From a virus, in the IMG/VR virus record IMGVR_UViG_3300033571_008792, positions 1 to 25,848 of that record: a stretch of DNA of 25,848 nucleotides; one strand, given 5' to 3'. Under the pieces are notes generated by a model, which searched no databases, was not told the origin of the DNA, and saw nothing but the letters and a program-made list of their open reading frames with translations. This document shows positions 1-8,726 of this stretch, in pieces. The translations under genes were made by a program, and so were the position numbers. Each line of letters begins with the position of its first letter. The stretch's first letter is position 1.

Positions 1-1353
1 CCAAAATCTGTAATTTACTGCTTTTGCCAGAACGAAAGCGTTAGCATCGAAGTCCAGCAGGCGGCGGTTTACCAGCAACTTCCTGCCGAGTTGAAGCGCA
101 AGAACACAGGCGACGTTCATTACATCAGCTACTCCGTGCAAAACGGGTTCACGGGGCGTGGCTTTATCCTTCCAAACGGCTCCCGGTGCAAATTCCTCTA
201 CTATACCCAGTTCGCTCAAGATCAAAGCATTCTGGAAGGTATGGAGCTTGGATCAAGGAATCCGTCGTGGATCAATTTAGGCGCGTGGGCCGATGAATAC
301 TTGGGTTCAATGGAATTGCTCGACCGGCTTTATCTCCGACTTGCTACCAGAAACGCCAAGCTGCTTTTGACGTTTACCCCCAAGGACGGAATCACAGAAA
401 CGGTGGCAAACTTTCTCCGCGAAGCTGTTACCAAGGAGCGGCGGGAGGCGGTGCTACTCAAAACGCTTCACAAGCAGCAGAATTGCGAGGTGCCATACGT
501 GCAAGTCAACGACCGAAAAAGCACGGCGATTCTCTACTTCCACACGGCAGACAACCCTTGGAGCGGCTACAATAGCGTCGTGGAAATGTGCGCGGCGAAA
601 GGAGATGTGAACTACACCCTTACGGCGGCTTACGGAGTTCCAACCAAGAGCTATTCAACGAAATTCCCCAAGTTTTCAACTTCCGTCAACGTGGTGAAAC
701 CGGAAGCGGTGCCAAAAGAAAACGTGAGCATTTACCACGTAATCGACCCAGCGGGAAAAAAGAACTGGTTCATGTGCTGGATTGCCGTTCAAGAAGATGG
801 GACTTGGTACGTGTTCCGCGAATGGCCAGACGTTCCTACTCACGGCAAATGGGCGGAACCTGGCAAAGAAGGGAAATGGAAACCCGGCGAGGCATCGCGA
901 GGACTTGGATATGGCTACCAGCGATACATCGAAACGATCACGGAGCTTGAAGACGGCGAGGAAATCTTTGAAAGACTGATTGACCCAAGGCTAGGGGCGC
1001 AGCGATTCCAGAGAGACGAAGGCGATTCTTGCATGATGGACGAACTTGACCGGCTTGACTTCATCGTAAAGCCCGCTCCCGGAATGGAGATTGAAGACGG
1101 GCTGCAAGACCTTGTTGACCTAATGGACTACGACACTTCTCGGCCAATTGACGCAACAAATCGCCCATATTTCTACATTTCAGAAGATTGTCAAAACATC
1201 ATTGAAGCGATGTCGGAATACACCGGGGAAGGCGGCAAATCGGAGGCTCACAAGGATTGTATCGACGTTCTTCGCTACGCAGCATCCGCCAAGATTGACC
1301 ACGTTCCGAAATCCAAGATGTATGCGGCGAGAGTGGGCGCAGGCGGTTATTGA
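1..1353 (+). CDS. terL: Terminase large subunit (3' part, 5' end outside window)
   Basis: This is the DNA-packaging motor ATPase/nuclease that cuts concatemeric phage DNA and drives it into the prohead through the portal. The frame is open from the first base, so the TTG at 91 is not the start and the Walker A part lies upstream. An Asp-Glu pair in the context WADE (codons at 292-297) fits Walker B, followed about 25 residues later by the TFTPKDG coupling motif. The C-terminal half shows an RNase H-like nuclease pattern with acidic residues in IDPAG (codon 745), LIDPR (982) and CIDVLRYA (1264); the last resembles the usual DALRYA end motif. An HNH gene follows 31 bases later, a common neighbour of terminases. 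The family assignment is secure; the missing N-terminus prevents a length comparison. Confidence 0.93.
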   Translation, partial: PKSVIYCFCQNESVSIEVQQAAVYQQLPAELKRKNTGDVHYISYSVQNGFTGRGFILPNGSRCKFLYYTQFAQDQSILEGMELGSRNPSWINLGAWADEYLGSMELLDRLYLRLATRNAKLLLTFTPKDGITETVANFLREAVTKERREAVLLKTLHKQQNCEVPYVQVNDRKSTAILYFHTADNPWSGYNSVVEMCAAKGDVNYTLTAAYGVPTKSYSTKFPKFSTSVNVVKPEAVPKENVSIYHVIDPAGKKNWFMCWIAVQEDGTWYVFREWPDVPTHGKWAEPGKEGKWKPGEASRGLGYGYQRYIETITELEDGEEIFERLIDPRLGAQRFQRDEGDSCMMDELDRLDFIVKPAPGMEIEDGLQDLVDLMDYDTSRPIDATNRPYFYISEDCQNIIEAMSEYTGEGGKSEAHKDCIDVLRYAASAKIDHVPKSKMYAARVGAGGY

Positions 1354-1384
1354 CATGCGACGAATATTTTCGGAGTCTTAGCGC

Positions 1385-2026
1385 ATGCCAAAAAGAGGTG
1401 ACGCTGGGCCGAATGGATTGATTTTTTACCGTAGAAAACGCGGGAAAGAAATCTGGTTGTTGCCAGAATCGTTTGCAAAAAAAGCGGAGGCAGACTTGGC
1501 ATGGAGGAAAGAGAATTACGCGAAAAATCGCGATGAGCTTTTGCAAAAAGCAAAGGAGTATTACTGCGCAAAAAAGGATACTGAGGAACACAAAAAAGCC
1601 AATCGACAAAGAGCGGCAAAATACCGAAAGGAACACCCTGAAAAGAATCGCGCTGCCATCAAGCGATGGGAAGCCGCGCACCCAGACACCATGAAGGCAA
1701 CCAAGTTGCGGTGGGTGAAAAATAATCCCGAGGCCGTGAAGGCTATTCGGATCACGGCTGAAGCCAATCGAAGATCGCGCAAGAAAAGCAACGGCGGGCA
1801 AATTTCACACGCCGAGATGGCGGAAATCAAAAAGAGGGCAGGAGGAATTTGCTATTACTGCAAACAAAAGGCAAAAAGTCTGACTTTTGATCATATTGTT
1901 CCGATTGCAAAAGGCGGACGGCATGCAAAAGACAATCTAGTGATGGCTTGTCCCAAGTGCAATTCTTCAAAAAACGACCAAGACCCGCACGTTTATGCCG
2001 CCAAGATTGGGAGACTTCTCATCTAG
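1385..2026 (+). CDS. HNH homing-type endonuclease
   Basis: This 213-residue protein is a probable site-specific DNA nickase or endonuclease. The C-terminal HNH module is complete: a CYYC zinc pair (C156, C159), the DHIVPIAKGG motif with D169 and H170, N184, and the second zinc pair CPKCN (C189, C192) with a following lysine. The first 130 residues are very basic and repetitive, with YRKEHPEKN- and WEAAHPDT-like units seen in many phage HNH proteins, probably for DNA contact. A GGAG lies 9 bases before the ATG. Hand counts of two 60-base lines (1561-1620, 1921-1980) each give 25 G+C, lower than the neighbours, which suits a mobile gene. It may help terminase cleavage, as HNH proteins next to terminases do in some phages, or be a free-standing homing gene. 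Confidence 0.9.
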   Translation: MPKRGDAGPNGLIFYRRKRGKEIWLLPESFAKKAEADLAWRKENYAKNRDELLQKAKEYYCAKKDTEEHKKANRQRAAKYRKEHPEKNRAAIKRWEAAHPDTMKATKLRWVKNNPEAVKAIRITAEANRRSRKKSNGGQISHAEMAEIKKRAGGICYYCKQKAKSLTFDHIVPIAKGGRHAKDNLVMACPKCNSSKNDQDPHVYAAKIGRLLI

Positions 2027-2068
2027 CCTTGCTAAATCGTTGGTTTCAAATTAAAAAAACGCGCCGCA

Positions 2069-2929
2069 ATGACCGATCGCCAAACCATCAACCAAATCCT
2101 CATCAGGCTCAGAAAGCTTGAGCTGCAAAACGGCGGCGGGGGAGGTGGAGGCGCGGCATGGGGCGATATTACCGGCACTCTTTCGGATCAAACCGACCTG
2201 CAATCGGCGCTTGATGGGAAACAAGCAAGCGATGCCGACCTGACATCGTGGGCAGCAATTACGCGAGCTAGTGGGTTTGATTCCTTTACCGCTACTCCAA
2301 GCAGCGCAAACCTATCGTCGCTAGTTACTGATGAAACCGGCAGCGGTGCGCTTGTTTTTGGAACACTTCCGGCATTGGCTGGCTTTTCTAATACTGGATC
2401 AGTCACCTTTTCAACAGGATCAACTTTTACGTATGCCTCTGGTATTGCAGAAGTTCACCGCGCAGCGTTGCTAGGAGAAATTCTGAAATACGACCCAAAT
2501 GCGGCAGCAACCAGAACCAATCCGTCAGCTTACGCCGATGACGATGTTTTGGCCGGAAGCAACTTAACGAGTGGAATGTGGGAAATTTCATTTTATGCAT
2601 CGTTCAATGCTGGTCTTTGCGGTGTCATTCCGAGGCTTCTTTTTGGGACTGCCGCCAATGTTGACATGACGACAACTGGATACAACCTAGGAGGATATTT
2701 TCGAGGAAACCAAGCAATTGCGGCACTCCCATACACTACGGCAACCGGAGCAATAACAATGGCAGCACTAGCTGGAGCAAATTCAAATTGGCAATACACC
2801 GGATTCGCCACGGCGAGAATCACAGGCAACACCACGCTTGCGCTACAATACCAAAGAAATGCGGATTCGGCAGGTGCGACAATTATTCGTCGTGCTGGAG
2901 CATTTTTGCGAGCGCGGCGAATCAATTGA
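2069..2929 (+). CDS. Tail-fibre-like structural protein
   Basis: This 286-residue protein is probably a virion surface or fibre component. It starts with a short helical stretch, then a seven-glycine run at about residues 22-28, then a WGDITGTLSDQTDLQSAL segment followed by DGKQASDADL, a pattern very frequent in phage tail fibres. The rest is rich in Ser, Thr, Gly and Ala with alternating hydrophobics, as expected for beta structure, and the C-terminal half may form a compact trimeric beta-sandwich head. No enzymatic motif is visible. The ATG at 2069 has no Shine-Dalgarno sequence. Its place between terminase/HNH and the portal is unusual for a fibre gene. Fibre-like is secure as a description, but the exact position in the virion is inferred. 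Confidence 0.7.
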   Translation: MTDRQTINQILIRLRKLELQNGGGGGGGAAWGDITGTLSDQTDLQSALDGKQASDADLTSWAAITRASGFDSFTATPSSANLSSLVTDETGSGALVFGTLPALAGFSNTGSVTFSTGSTFTYASGIAEVHRAALLGEILKYDPNAAATRTNPSAYADDDVLAGSNLTSGMWEISFYASFNAGLCGVIPRLLFGTAANVDMTTTGYNLGGYFRGNQAIAALPYTTATGAITMAALAGANSNWQYTGFATARITGNTTLALQYQRNADSAGATIIRRAGAFLRARRIN

Positions 2930-2981
2930 CCGGCTCCGATAGTCTTGCCAACGTGATCTGAATGAAGTAATCAACGAACCA

Positions 2982-3362
2982 ATGAGCGACACGAAACTTG
3001 AAGGCGTAAAACGGAAGCTGGTTGCGGAGGATGCCGCCGCTTTGCGCGAGTTCCAAAAGACCCTGGTTGAAGGCGTCGATTGGTGGAAAGAAGGCGTTTC
3101 GACTTACTGGACTCACGAAGCCGCCGCCAAGTTCCACCAAACGCCAGCTATTGATGAAATCATTGCGGAACCGGTAGCGGAAATCATGATGCTCCGCGTC
3201 ACAAAGCCCGCAAAAAACAGCTATTTTGTGATGTGCGCAAGCCACGACGAAGCGGGTTGCTCCGTTCCCGTCCGGCTTCTCAAAAAAGGTTCCGGCATGA
3301 AACTCATCAAAAAGACCATCAGCGTCATCCGGCGTGACGGTCAATTCCAACAAGTGCGATGA
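2982..3362 (+). CDS. Conserved-position phage protein, unknown function
   Basis: I do not recognise this 126-residue protein. It is charged, with a helical N-terminal half and a C-terminal part (VMCASHDEAGC, then VPVRLLKKG) that looks beta-rich. No membrane segment, signal peptide or catalytic motif is visible. Its stop overlaps the portal start by ATGA, so it is probably translated together with the portal. A gene of this size between terminase and portal could be a small packaging or assembly factor, but nothing in the sequence proves that. The start at 2982 has the context CCAATGAG used by many genes here. Confidence 0.7.
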   Translation: MSDTKLEGVKRKLVAEDAAALREFQKTLVEGVDWWKEGVSTYWTHEAAAKFHQTPAIDEIIAEPVAEIMMLRVTKPAKNSYFVMCASHDEAGCSVPVRLLKKGSGMKLIKKTISVIRRDGQFQQVR

Positions 3363-5446
3363 CTGAAGACTTTGACGACATGGTTTACACCGAGGACGAA
3401 CCGGACATTCCGGTTTTGGCTCAATACTACGCGCAGACTACTTCCGACCTTGGTTTTTACTTTGACCAGTGCCGCCGGAATTATGATGACCGGCGCAATC
3501 TTTGGGCGGGAAAATCGTGGGATCTTCGCAAAAATGCAGTGGATGCGTTCCCGTGGCAGGGCGCAAGCGACCAAGAAACGCACGTTGTAGGCGAGCGGCT
3601 GGACACTCACGTTGCGCTGGCGATGAATGCCATGCAGCGCAGCAACGTCAAGGCGCTGGCGACTAAGGTCGAAAGCTTGCCGCGCGCTTCAAATGTTACC
3701 GCGTTTGCGAAATGGATGCGCTCAAATTACATCCGAAATTTCATGACCGAGCATGAAAAGGCGTGCAACTACGGTTTTGAGAAAGGGCTGATGGTCACTT
3801 ACGTCGGATGGGAGAAGATCGAGCAAACCTTCCAGCAAGAATTCACCCTTGAAGAAATCGCGGCGACCAATCCAGACGTTGCCGACATGATCGCACTTGG
3901 AGAAAATGACGACATGCTCGCTGAAATGCTGATTCAGGCGTTTCCGAAGCTCAAGCCAGCCCGCGCCAAAAAGGCAATCCGCCAGCTCCGTCAAAACGGT
4001 TCAGCTGTGCTTGTCGTGTCACGTTCCGGCCCGCTCCAATCCCGCCCGTTTGTCAAAGCATGCGCCCCCGATGGCGAGGTTTTCTTCCCTGCATACTGCA
4101 TGGACCCACAGAAAGCGCCTTACGTCTTTTGGAGGCAGCTTTACACTCCTCAAGAGATCGAGAACAAGGTCACGAACGAAGGATGGGACCGCGATTGGGC
4201 GGAAAAGATGATTGAGAACTTCCGGGGGATCGGCGTTGCTGAACTCACTTTTGATACGCAATACCAAAACCGCATTGCGGGCGGATACCCACGCGATATT
4301 TCCGGCAATAACGAGCTAATTTTGGTCGTTCATTGCTACCAGCGGCTAATCGACGAAGAAGACGGCAGCGAGGGAATCTACTGCACCGTTTTCAACCCTT
4401 ATTGGACAGGCGTGGATGGCGAGGATTGCCCCGCTTACGCCAAACGGGAGCTAATGAACGGTTACGACCAATACCCGTTTGCTGTAACCCGCATGAGCGC
4501 GGACAATGATCGGGTTTACGACCTTCAAGCCATGCCGGAACGCCTTCGGGGCGCTCAATGGCAAATCAAAGTTGAGCGGGACAGCCGGATTGACCGGACT
4601 AGTCTCGCAACCTGCCCGCCGCGTGAGGGACCGGCAGGACGCCCGCCGCCAGAGTGGGGGCCAGGGCGATACATCCCGACCCGTCGTCGCGGGGAATACG
4701 GGTATTCAGAAATTCCGCGCTTTGACCCAGGATCAATTGAGATCGAAAATACGCTGTCGGCAATGGCGGACAAGATCGTTGGGCTTGACCCAAGTTCGCC
4801 CTACACTCCGACACGCCAGCAGTTTTACGTCAACAAGACGCTGGAACACGGGTGCGCGGTCCTCAAGCTTGCTTACACTTGTTTCCAGCGTTTTGGCCCC
4901 GACGAAGTTTTCTTCAATGTCACTGGCGTTCCCGACCCAATCACAATGGAAAATATCGAGGACGACGCCTTTGACATTACCATGACGTTTGACACGCTTT
5001 CAAGCGACCCAGAAACCATGAAAGCGCGGGCGGAACAAATGGCTTCGCTGATGGCGTTTGACAAGAACGGGCGGATGGATGCTTCCAAACTTGTGGAATT
5101 CCTCGCCTACACTATCGACCCGGCGTTTGCCTCGCACGTTCTTTTGCCCGCCGAGGAAAACAGCCAGAAGCTTGTCAAAGCGATCACGGACGACTTCGCT
5201 AAACTCTTCGGAGGAGTTGCTGTTGGACCGCAACCAAATGGGGCGCAAGTCACCTTGCAGCTTGGTCAGCAATGGATGCAACAACCAGACGTTGCCCAGC
5301 GTTACCAAGGCGACGAGTCATTTAAAGCCCGCGTTGACGGATACTTCCAGCAAGCACAATTCCAAATCCAGCAGGCGCAAAACGCGCAAATTGGACGCAT
5401 CGGAGCCGCTCCAGCCGAGTTCCAAGGAACTAATCTTCAACCATGA
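3359..5446 (+). CDS. Portal protein (P22-like podovirus type)
   Basis: This is the 695-residue dodecameric ring protein at the unique capsid vertex, through which terminase pumps DNA and to which the tail attaches. The length matches large P22-type portals (about 700 residues). The N-terminal part has RRNYDDRRNLWAGKSWD and a PWQGASDQETHV segment resembling the conserved N-terminal region of this family. A Gln-rich C-terminus (FQQAQFQIQQAQNAQ) would form the helical barrel found at the end of P22-type portals. The order terminase, portal, scaffold, capsid supports the call. It overlaps both neighbours by ATGA. The middle segment around residues 415-445 is rich in Pro, Gly and Arg and probably forms a loop. 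Several long open frames inside it are shadows. Confidence 0.88.
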   Translation: MTEDFDDMVYTEDEPDIPVLAQYYAQTTSDLGFYFDQCRRNYDDRRNLWAGKSWDLRKNAVDAFPWQGASDQETHVVGERLDTHVALAMNAMQRSNVKALATKVESLPRASNVTAFAKWMRSNYIRNFMTEHEKACNYGFEKGLMVTYVGWEKIEQTFQQEFTLEEIAATNPDVADMIALGENDDMLAEMLIQAFPKLKPARAKKAIRQLRQNGSAVLVVSRSGPLQSRPFVKACAPDGEVFFPAYCMDPQKAPYVFWRQLYTPQEIENKVTNEGWDRDWAEKMIENFRGIGVAELTFDTQYQNRIAGGYPRDISGNNELILVVHCYQRLIDEEDGSEGIYCTVFNPYWTGVDGEDCPAYAKRELMNGYDQYPFAVTRMSADNDRVYDLQAMPERLRGAQWQIKVERDSRIDRTSLATCPPREGPAGRPPPEWGPGRYIPTRRRGEYGYSEIPRFDPGSIEIENTLSAMADKIVGLDPSSPYTPTRQQFYVNKTLEHGCAVLKLAYTCFQRFGPDEVFFNVTGVPDPITMENIEDDAFDITMTFDTLSSDPETMKARAEQMASLMAFDKNGRMDASKLVEFLAYTIDPAFASHVLLPAEENSQKLVKAITDDFAKLFGGVAVGPQPNGAQVTLQLGQQWMQQPDVAQRYQGDESFKARVDGYFQQAQFQIQQAQNAQIGRIGAAPAEFQGTNLQP

Positions 5447-5736
5447 CCGAAACCACCGAACAAACGATTGCCCGACTCGCGAAAGAGCGGGCGAAAACCA
5501 TCCTCGAAAACGGCGACTTTTGGGGAAGCCCAGGAGCAGCGAATACCAGTGCGCAGTGCATCGGCACGCTTCTTTCCTACCGCTACCAACTGCAACCCGA
5601 TCCCGAGCCAGTAAAGTTTCCGGCACTTGAGGAAACGCCCGCCATCATCGTGAAGGCAAAACGCGCCGAAAAAGTGAAGGAACCAGCATCCGCAAACATC
5701 GAAGCCAATGCAGAACCCGACCCCGCCGACGTTTGA
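5443..5736 (+). CDS. Small protein after portal, unknown function
   Basis: This 97-residue protein is not recognised. The first 50 residues are predicted helical (AKERAKTILENGDFWG) and contain a SAQCIGTLLSYRY helix. The last 45 residues are rich in Pro, Glu, Ala and Lys and probably disordered. It starts in an ATGA overlap with the portal stop and its end overlaps the next gene by 29 bases in another frame, so it is embedded in the portal operon. It may be a minor head protein or an assembly factor. No catalytic motif is visible. Confidence 0.65.
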   Translation: MTETTEQTIARLAKERAKTILENGDFWGSPGAANTSAQCIGTLLSYRYQLQPDPEPVKFPALEETPAIIVKAKRAEKVKEPASANIEANAEPDPADV

Positions 5737-5932
5737 GCAAGCCATCAAAGAGCTTGCTTTCAACGACTACTTTAAAGCCGTGGTCTTTGACCTGCTCGAA
5801 AGACGCGAGGCTGCAATCAAAGAGCTAGGCGCTTACAAGGACGATTCAGGCTTGCGCAAAGCAGCGGCAGAAGTAACCGTGTTCACGGACCTGCTTGACG
5901 CTTACCAAGTGCCAATCGGCGTCCCTGTTTAG
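5708..5932 (+). CDS. Small conserved helical phage protein
   Basis: This 74-residue protein is mostly alpha-helical and acidic, with the pattern ELAFNDYFKAVVFDLLERRE followed by AAAEVTVFTDLLDAY. I know similar short proteins from head gene clusters of other phages, but they have no established function. It starts inside the end of the preceding gene (29-base overlap) and is the last gene before the strong terminator at 5955. The ATG has a CCA context rather than a Shine-Dalgarno sequence, so coupling to the upstream gene is likely. Confidence 0.7.
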   Translation: MQNPTPPTFEQAIKELAFNDYFKAVVFDLLERREAAIKELGAYKDDSGLRKAAAEVTVFTDLLDAYQVPIGVPV

Positions 5933-5954
5933 TGTGTCGTTTCGTGCGTGTCAG

Positions 5955-5985
5955 GCCCGCCCCTAGCAATGGGGGCGGGCTTTTT
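5955..5985 (+). terminator. Strong intrinsic terminator after the portal cluster
   Basis: A perfect 9-bp G+C-rich stem pairs GCCCGCCCC (5955-5963) with GGGCGGGC-containing GGGGCGGGC (5972-5980) around an 8-base loop, followed directly by TTTTT. It closes the terminase/portal transcription unit and separates it from scaffold and capsid. Confidence 0.93.
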
Positions 5986-6000
5986 CGTGCCGTTCCGTAT

Positions 6001-6096
6001 CAAATCATTAGCAAGTTTATAAACATGCTTGCCATTTCGTAAATGAGACGCTAAGGATTCGCCATCGCCTACCTACCGGGGCGCAAATTCGGTTGC
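6001..6096 (+). promoter_or_regulatory. Candidate promoter/operator region before scaffold
   Basis: This is the only sizeable non-coding stretch between the terminator and scaffold, so a promoter for the capsid genes is expected here. It holds a perfect 10-bp palindrome GTTTATAAAC (6015-6024) flanked by the outer inverted arms GCAAG (6011-6015) and CTTGC (6028-6032). A TTGCCA box (6029-6034) resembles a -35 element, but no good -10 lies at the right distance. The 9-mer TTATAAACA also occurs at 21685-21693 in the leader before the replication genes. The promoter role is inferred from position. Confidence 0.35.
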
Positions 6097-7125
6097 ATGA
6101 GTATCCAAGTCACGCCTAACGAGGGAGGCAAAACCCCGATTGACGACAGCCTGACCGTGGACGCGCTTGCCGCGATCCTCGCAGGGGAAGAAGTTCAAGA
6201 GACGGAAACTGAGGAAGCCCAAGAGGAATCCGAGGAAACGACCGAACCCGAGGAAACGGAGCAATCCGACGAGACGGAAGAGGAAGAAACCGAGGAGGAA
6301 CCTGAAGCGACCGAAGAAACCGACCTCGACAACCTGACCGACGAGCAGCTTGAAGCCTACCGAATCAAGTTCAAATCGAAGCTAGCCGCTGATGTGGCAA
6401 AACTCCGCAAAGCGAACCGCGAGAAGGAAGCGATCATTGCTCAACTCCAATCCAGCCAACCACAGGCGACTCCCGTTGAAGAGGTGACGAGCCGGTTCCT
6501 TGAAGGAATCGACACGCCGCAAGCCCTTTCCGACAAGGTGAGCGAACTGAAAAAGCTCGGAAAGGAAACGGCCAGACTGCTACTCGACTACGAAGATTAC
6601 GGGGCTAATGACCTGATCGAAGTCGGCGGGGGCAAGACCTACACCAAAAAGCAGCTTCGGGCGCTCGACCTTGAGATCAAGGAAACGCTCATCGAAGCCG
6701 TTCCGTTCAAGCAGGAGCAATTCCGCAAACTTGCGTTCATTGAAGGCGAAGCGGTAAAAGTGCAAGAACGGCTCAAGGTGGAAGTCAAAGAGTTGTCTGA
6801 CGAGGAATCGCCCATCGCTAAGAACTTCAAAGAACTGACGGAAAGCGAGCTTTTCCAAAAGATCACCAAGCAATTCCCGGAAGCTAAGGCAGTTTTGCCC
6901 TACCTCGCCGGACATGCGCTGAAGTCGATCCACGGCAAGCAAAAGCCAGCGATTGCAACCACACCGGGAAAGACTCCGAAGGCAAAACCGCCCGGAAACC
7001 CGGCAGGCGTGGGGGCAGCACCGGCCAAGCAAGCCAACAACGGAGAGCCGACAAAACTCCGGGACCGTGCATCACAGAGCGGAACCCGCGAGGACTTGGA
7101 AAGATACCTGGAAAGCATCATCTAA
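6097..7125 (+). CDS. Capsid scaffolding protein
   Basis: This 342-residue protein is the likely internal scaffold that guides capsid protein into a procapsid and is then released. It has the expected make-up: a very acidic, low-complexity N-terminal third rich in Glu and Thr (about residues 32-80), then charged helices with coiled-coil character (AADVAKLRKANREKEAII), and a basic Lys/Pro/Gly-rich C-terminal tail (from about residue 290) that could bind the capsid inner face. It lies directly upstream of the major capsid gene, 13 bases apart. No protease motif is seen, so it does not look like a fused maturation protease. The ATG at 6097 has no Shine-Dalgarno sequence. An alternative would be another internal head protein. 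Confidence 0.82.
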   Translation: MSIQVTPNEGGKTPIDDSLTVDALAAILAGEEVQETETEEAQEESEETTEPEETEQSDETEEEETEEEPEATEETDLDNLTDEQLEAYRIKFKSKLAADVAKLRKANREKEAIIAQLQSSQPQATPVEEVTSRFLEGIDTPQALSDKVSELKKLGKETARLLLDYEDYGANDLIEVGGGKTYTKKQLRALDLEIKETLIEAVPFKQEQFRKLAFIEGEAVKVQERLKVEVKELSDEESPIAKNFKELTESELFQKITKQFPEAKAVLPYLAGHALKSIHGKQKPAIATTPGKTPKAKPPGNPAGVGAAPAKQANNGEPTKLRDRASQSGTREDLERYLESII

Positions 7126-7138
7126 CCGAATCAAAATC

Positions 7139-8119
7139 ATGGCTATTTCTACTACCTACGCGCCTAGTGCGCTTTCCGCCCGAACCGGACAAGGTTCCGC
7201 CATCGGCAACCGCGAAGACCTATCGGGGCTTGTCGCAATGCTCGACGCCAAGGACACCCCGTTGCTGTCCATCGCCAGCCGCACCGCCGCTAAGGCCACT
7301 TACCACGAGTGGATCGTGGACAAACTGGACGATCCGACCAACGATGCCGTCAACGAAGGCGCTGACGTTACCTCGTTTTCGGATGCGTTCAACAAAGTCG
7401 CCCGCCTCGGCAATCGCACCCAGCACTTCCGCCGCGACTGGCGCGTATCCAAAGAACAGGAGATCGTCAACAGCGCCGGGAAGCAGGATGTCGCCCGCGC
7501 CATCAGCAAAAAGCTCACCGAGCTGAAGCGCGATGTCGAAAAGCGGTTCTTGTCCGACGAGGACAGCGCCACGGAGAACGGCACCACCGCCAACGCCGCT
7601 CGCGGTCTTGGCGACTGGCTCGACAGCGCCGGACCTTCCGACGTTGCCGCCGACTACCGGACCCCTGCCGCGTCGATCATCGCCGCTGCTCCGACGGAAA
7701 TCACCTTGAACGACGTGATCGCGTCGATCTTCAATGTGAACGGCTCGATGAACAACCTGACCTGCCTTGCGGGCATCACGCTTCGCAAGCGCATTAGCGA
7801 GTTCACCCGCACGGACAACAACGCCTCGGAAACTGTTTACAACAGCGTTCAGTACACCGATACCAAGAAGGTCACGCTTGCCGTGAACATTTTCGACAGT
7901 GATTTCGGCATCTTGAACGTCATCAACGGCAACCCTCGTTGCATGCCTTCCGCTACCCGTGGCTACATCGTCAACCCGGCTTACGTCGGAGTTGCCTCGC
8001 TCATGCCGACCGGCACCGTCCGGCTGGAAGACCAGGGCGGCGGTCCTCGCGGTTACGTTGACTGCATGGAAACCCTCATCGTTCGCGACCCTCGCGCCCA
8101 TGGCAAGATCGCTTACTAA
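7139..8119 (+). CDS. Major capsid protein (SU10/DUF5309-like)
   Basis: This 326-residue protein is the main shell subunit, probably with the HK97 fold. The N-terminal part has the pattern of the SU10-type capsid family: NREDLSGLVAMLDAKDTPLLS, then HEWIVDKLDDP, NEGADVTSF, and a RTQHFRRDWRVSKEQE segment followed by KKLTELKRDVEKRFL. The length suits this family. Codon use is strongly biased to G+C-ending codons, as expected for a highly expressed gene. It follows scaffold by 13 bases and precedes a probable decoration protein. No Shine-Dalgarno sequence precedes the ATG at 7139. Two long reverse-strand open frames over this gene are by-products of its codon bias. Confidence 0.88.
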   Translation: MAISTTYAPSALSARTGQGSAIGNREDLSGLVAMLDAKDTPLLSIASRTAAKATYHEWIVDKLDDPTNDAVNEGADVTSFSDAFNKVARLGNRTQHFRRDWRVSKEQEIVNSAGKQDVARAISKKLTELKRDVEKRFLSDEDSATENGTTANAARGLGDWLDSAGPSDVAADYRTPAASIIAAAPTEITLNDVIASIFNVNGSMNNLTCLAGITLRKRISEFTRTDNNASETVYNSVQYTDTKKVTLAVNIFDSDFGILNVINGNPRCMPSATRGYIVNPAYVGVASLMPTGTVRLEDQGGGPRGYVDCMETLIVRDPRAHGKIAY

Positions 8120-8150
8120 GCAACCCCACAACTAAGAAAGACGAACTACC

Positions 8151-8678
8151 ATGGCTGATACAGCACTTACCACCCTGCTCGTCAAAGGACCGGCAGCGAA
8201 CAACGAAGTCGGGCGCGGATGGACGCATAAGCTGGAGATTTCCTACGCGGATTTCCTCGGCATTGCCTCCGCGTCGGACGGCGACACCGTAACCGTTTCG
8301 TGCTTCACGATTCCGGCCTACAGCATCGTGCGCAACGTCGGATACCGTCTCGTCACGGCATTCGACGATAGCGGCGGTGGCACCACTGCCACGCTGTTGT
8401 TGGGCGACGAGGATGACACTGACGGATTCCTCACTTCGTCTGTTATCCACGTTGACGGGACTGAAGTGTTCATCGGTGCGAATACCGGAGCTTACTTCAC
8501 CGGCACGGACTCGGGCGCGGCTACTACGGCCAACGTCATCAAGGGCAAGACCTACACCGCCGCCAAGACGGTGAAGGCCATCTTCACCCCGTCCTCGTTC
8601 AAGATGGAGGAATCGACTCAAGGCAAGATTGTGATCTTTGCCGAGATCCTCGACACCAACATCCTGATCGCCAACTGA
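8151..8678 (+). CDS. Probable head decoration/structural protein
   Basis: This 175-residue protein is rich in Thr, Ala, Ser, Asp and Gly with alternating beta-type segments (DTVTVSCFTIPAYSIVRNVGY and GKIVIFAEILDTNI) and few charged helices. Its position immediately after the major capsid gene, its codon bias matching that gene, and the terminator just behind it suggest a protein made in large amounts, such as a capsid-stabilising decoration protein. I do not recognise a specific family. A weak purine stretch (AAGAAAGACGA) precedes ACCATGG at the start. A minor capsid or head-completion role is also possible. Confidence 0.7.
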   Translation: MADTALTTLLVKGPAANNEVGRGWTHKLEISYADFLGIASASDGDTVTVSCFTIPAYSIVRNVGYRLVTAFDDSGGGTTATLLLGDEDDTDGFLTSSVIHVDGTEVFIGANTGAYFTGTDSGAATTANVIKGKTYTAAKTVKAIFTPSSFKMEESTQGKIVIFAEILDTNILIAN

Positions 8679-8688
8679 ACCACACCCA

Positions 8689-8726
8689 AGGCGGCAGTCC
8701 TTTACGGGGCTGCCGCCTACCTTTTT
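8689..8726 (+). terminator. Intrinsic terminator after the capsid genes
   Basis: A perfect 9-bp stem pairs AGGCGGCAG (8689-8697) with CTGCCGCCT (8710-8718) around a 12-base loop, followed by ACC and TTTTT (8722-8726). It lies 11 bases after the decoration gene and ends four bases before the next start, so the next gene probably depends on read-through. Confidence 0.88.

Noticed and set aside
5058-5630. A 190-codon plus-strand frame overlapping the portal 3' end.
   Set aside because: It is a +1-frame shadow of the portal and following gene, Ser/Arg-rich as frame-shifted products usually are.
7220-8131. A 303-codon open frame on the minus strand over the major capsid gene.
   Set aside because: It lies antisense to a gene with strong third-position G+C bias, which removes stops from this frame. 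It has no recognisable domain and no other minus-strand gene is present.
8443-8451. TTATCCACG, one base from a DnaA box.
   Set aside because: It is isolated, inside a structural gene and far from the replication block; one near-match is expected by chance.
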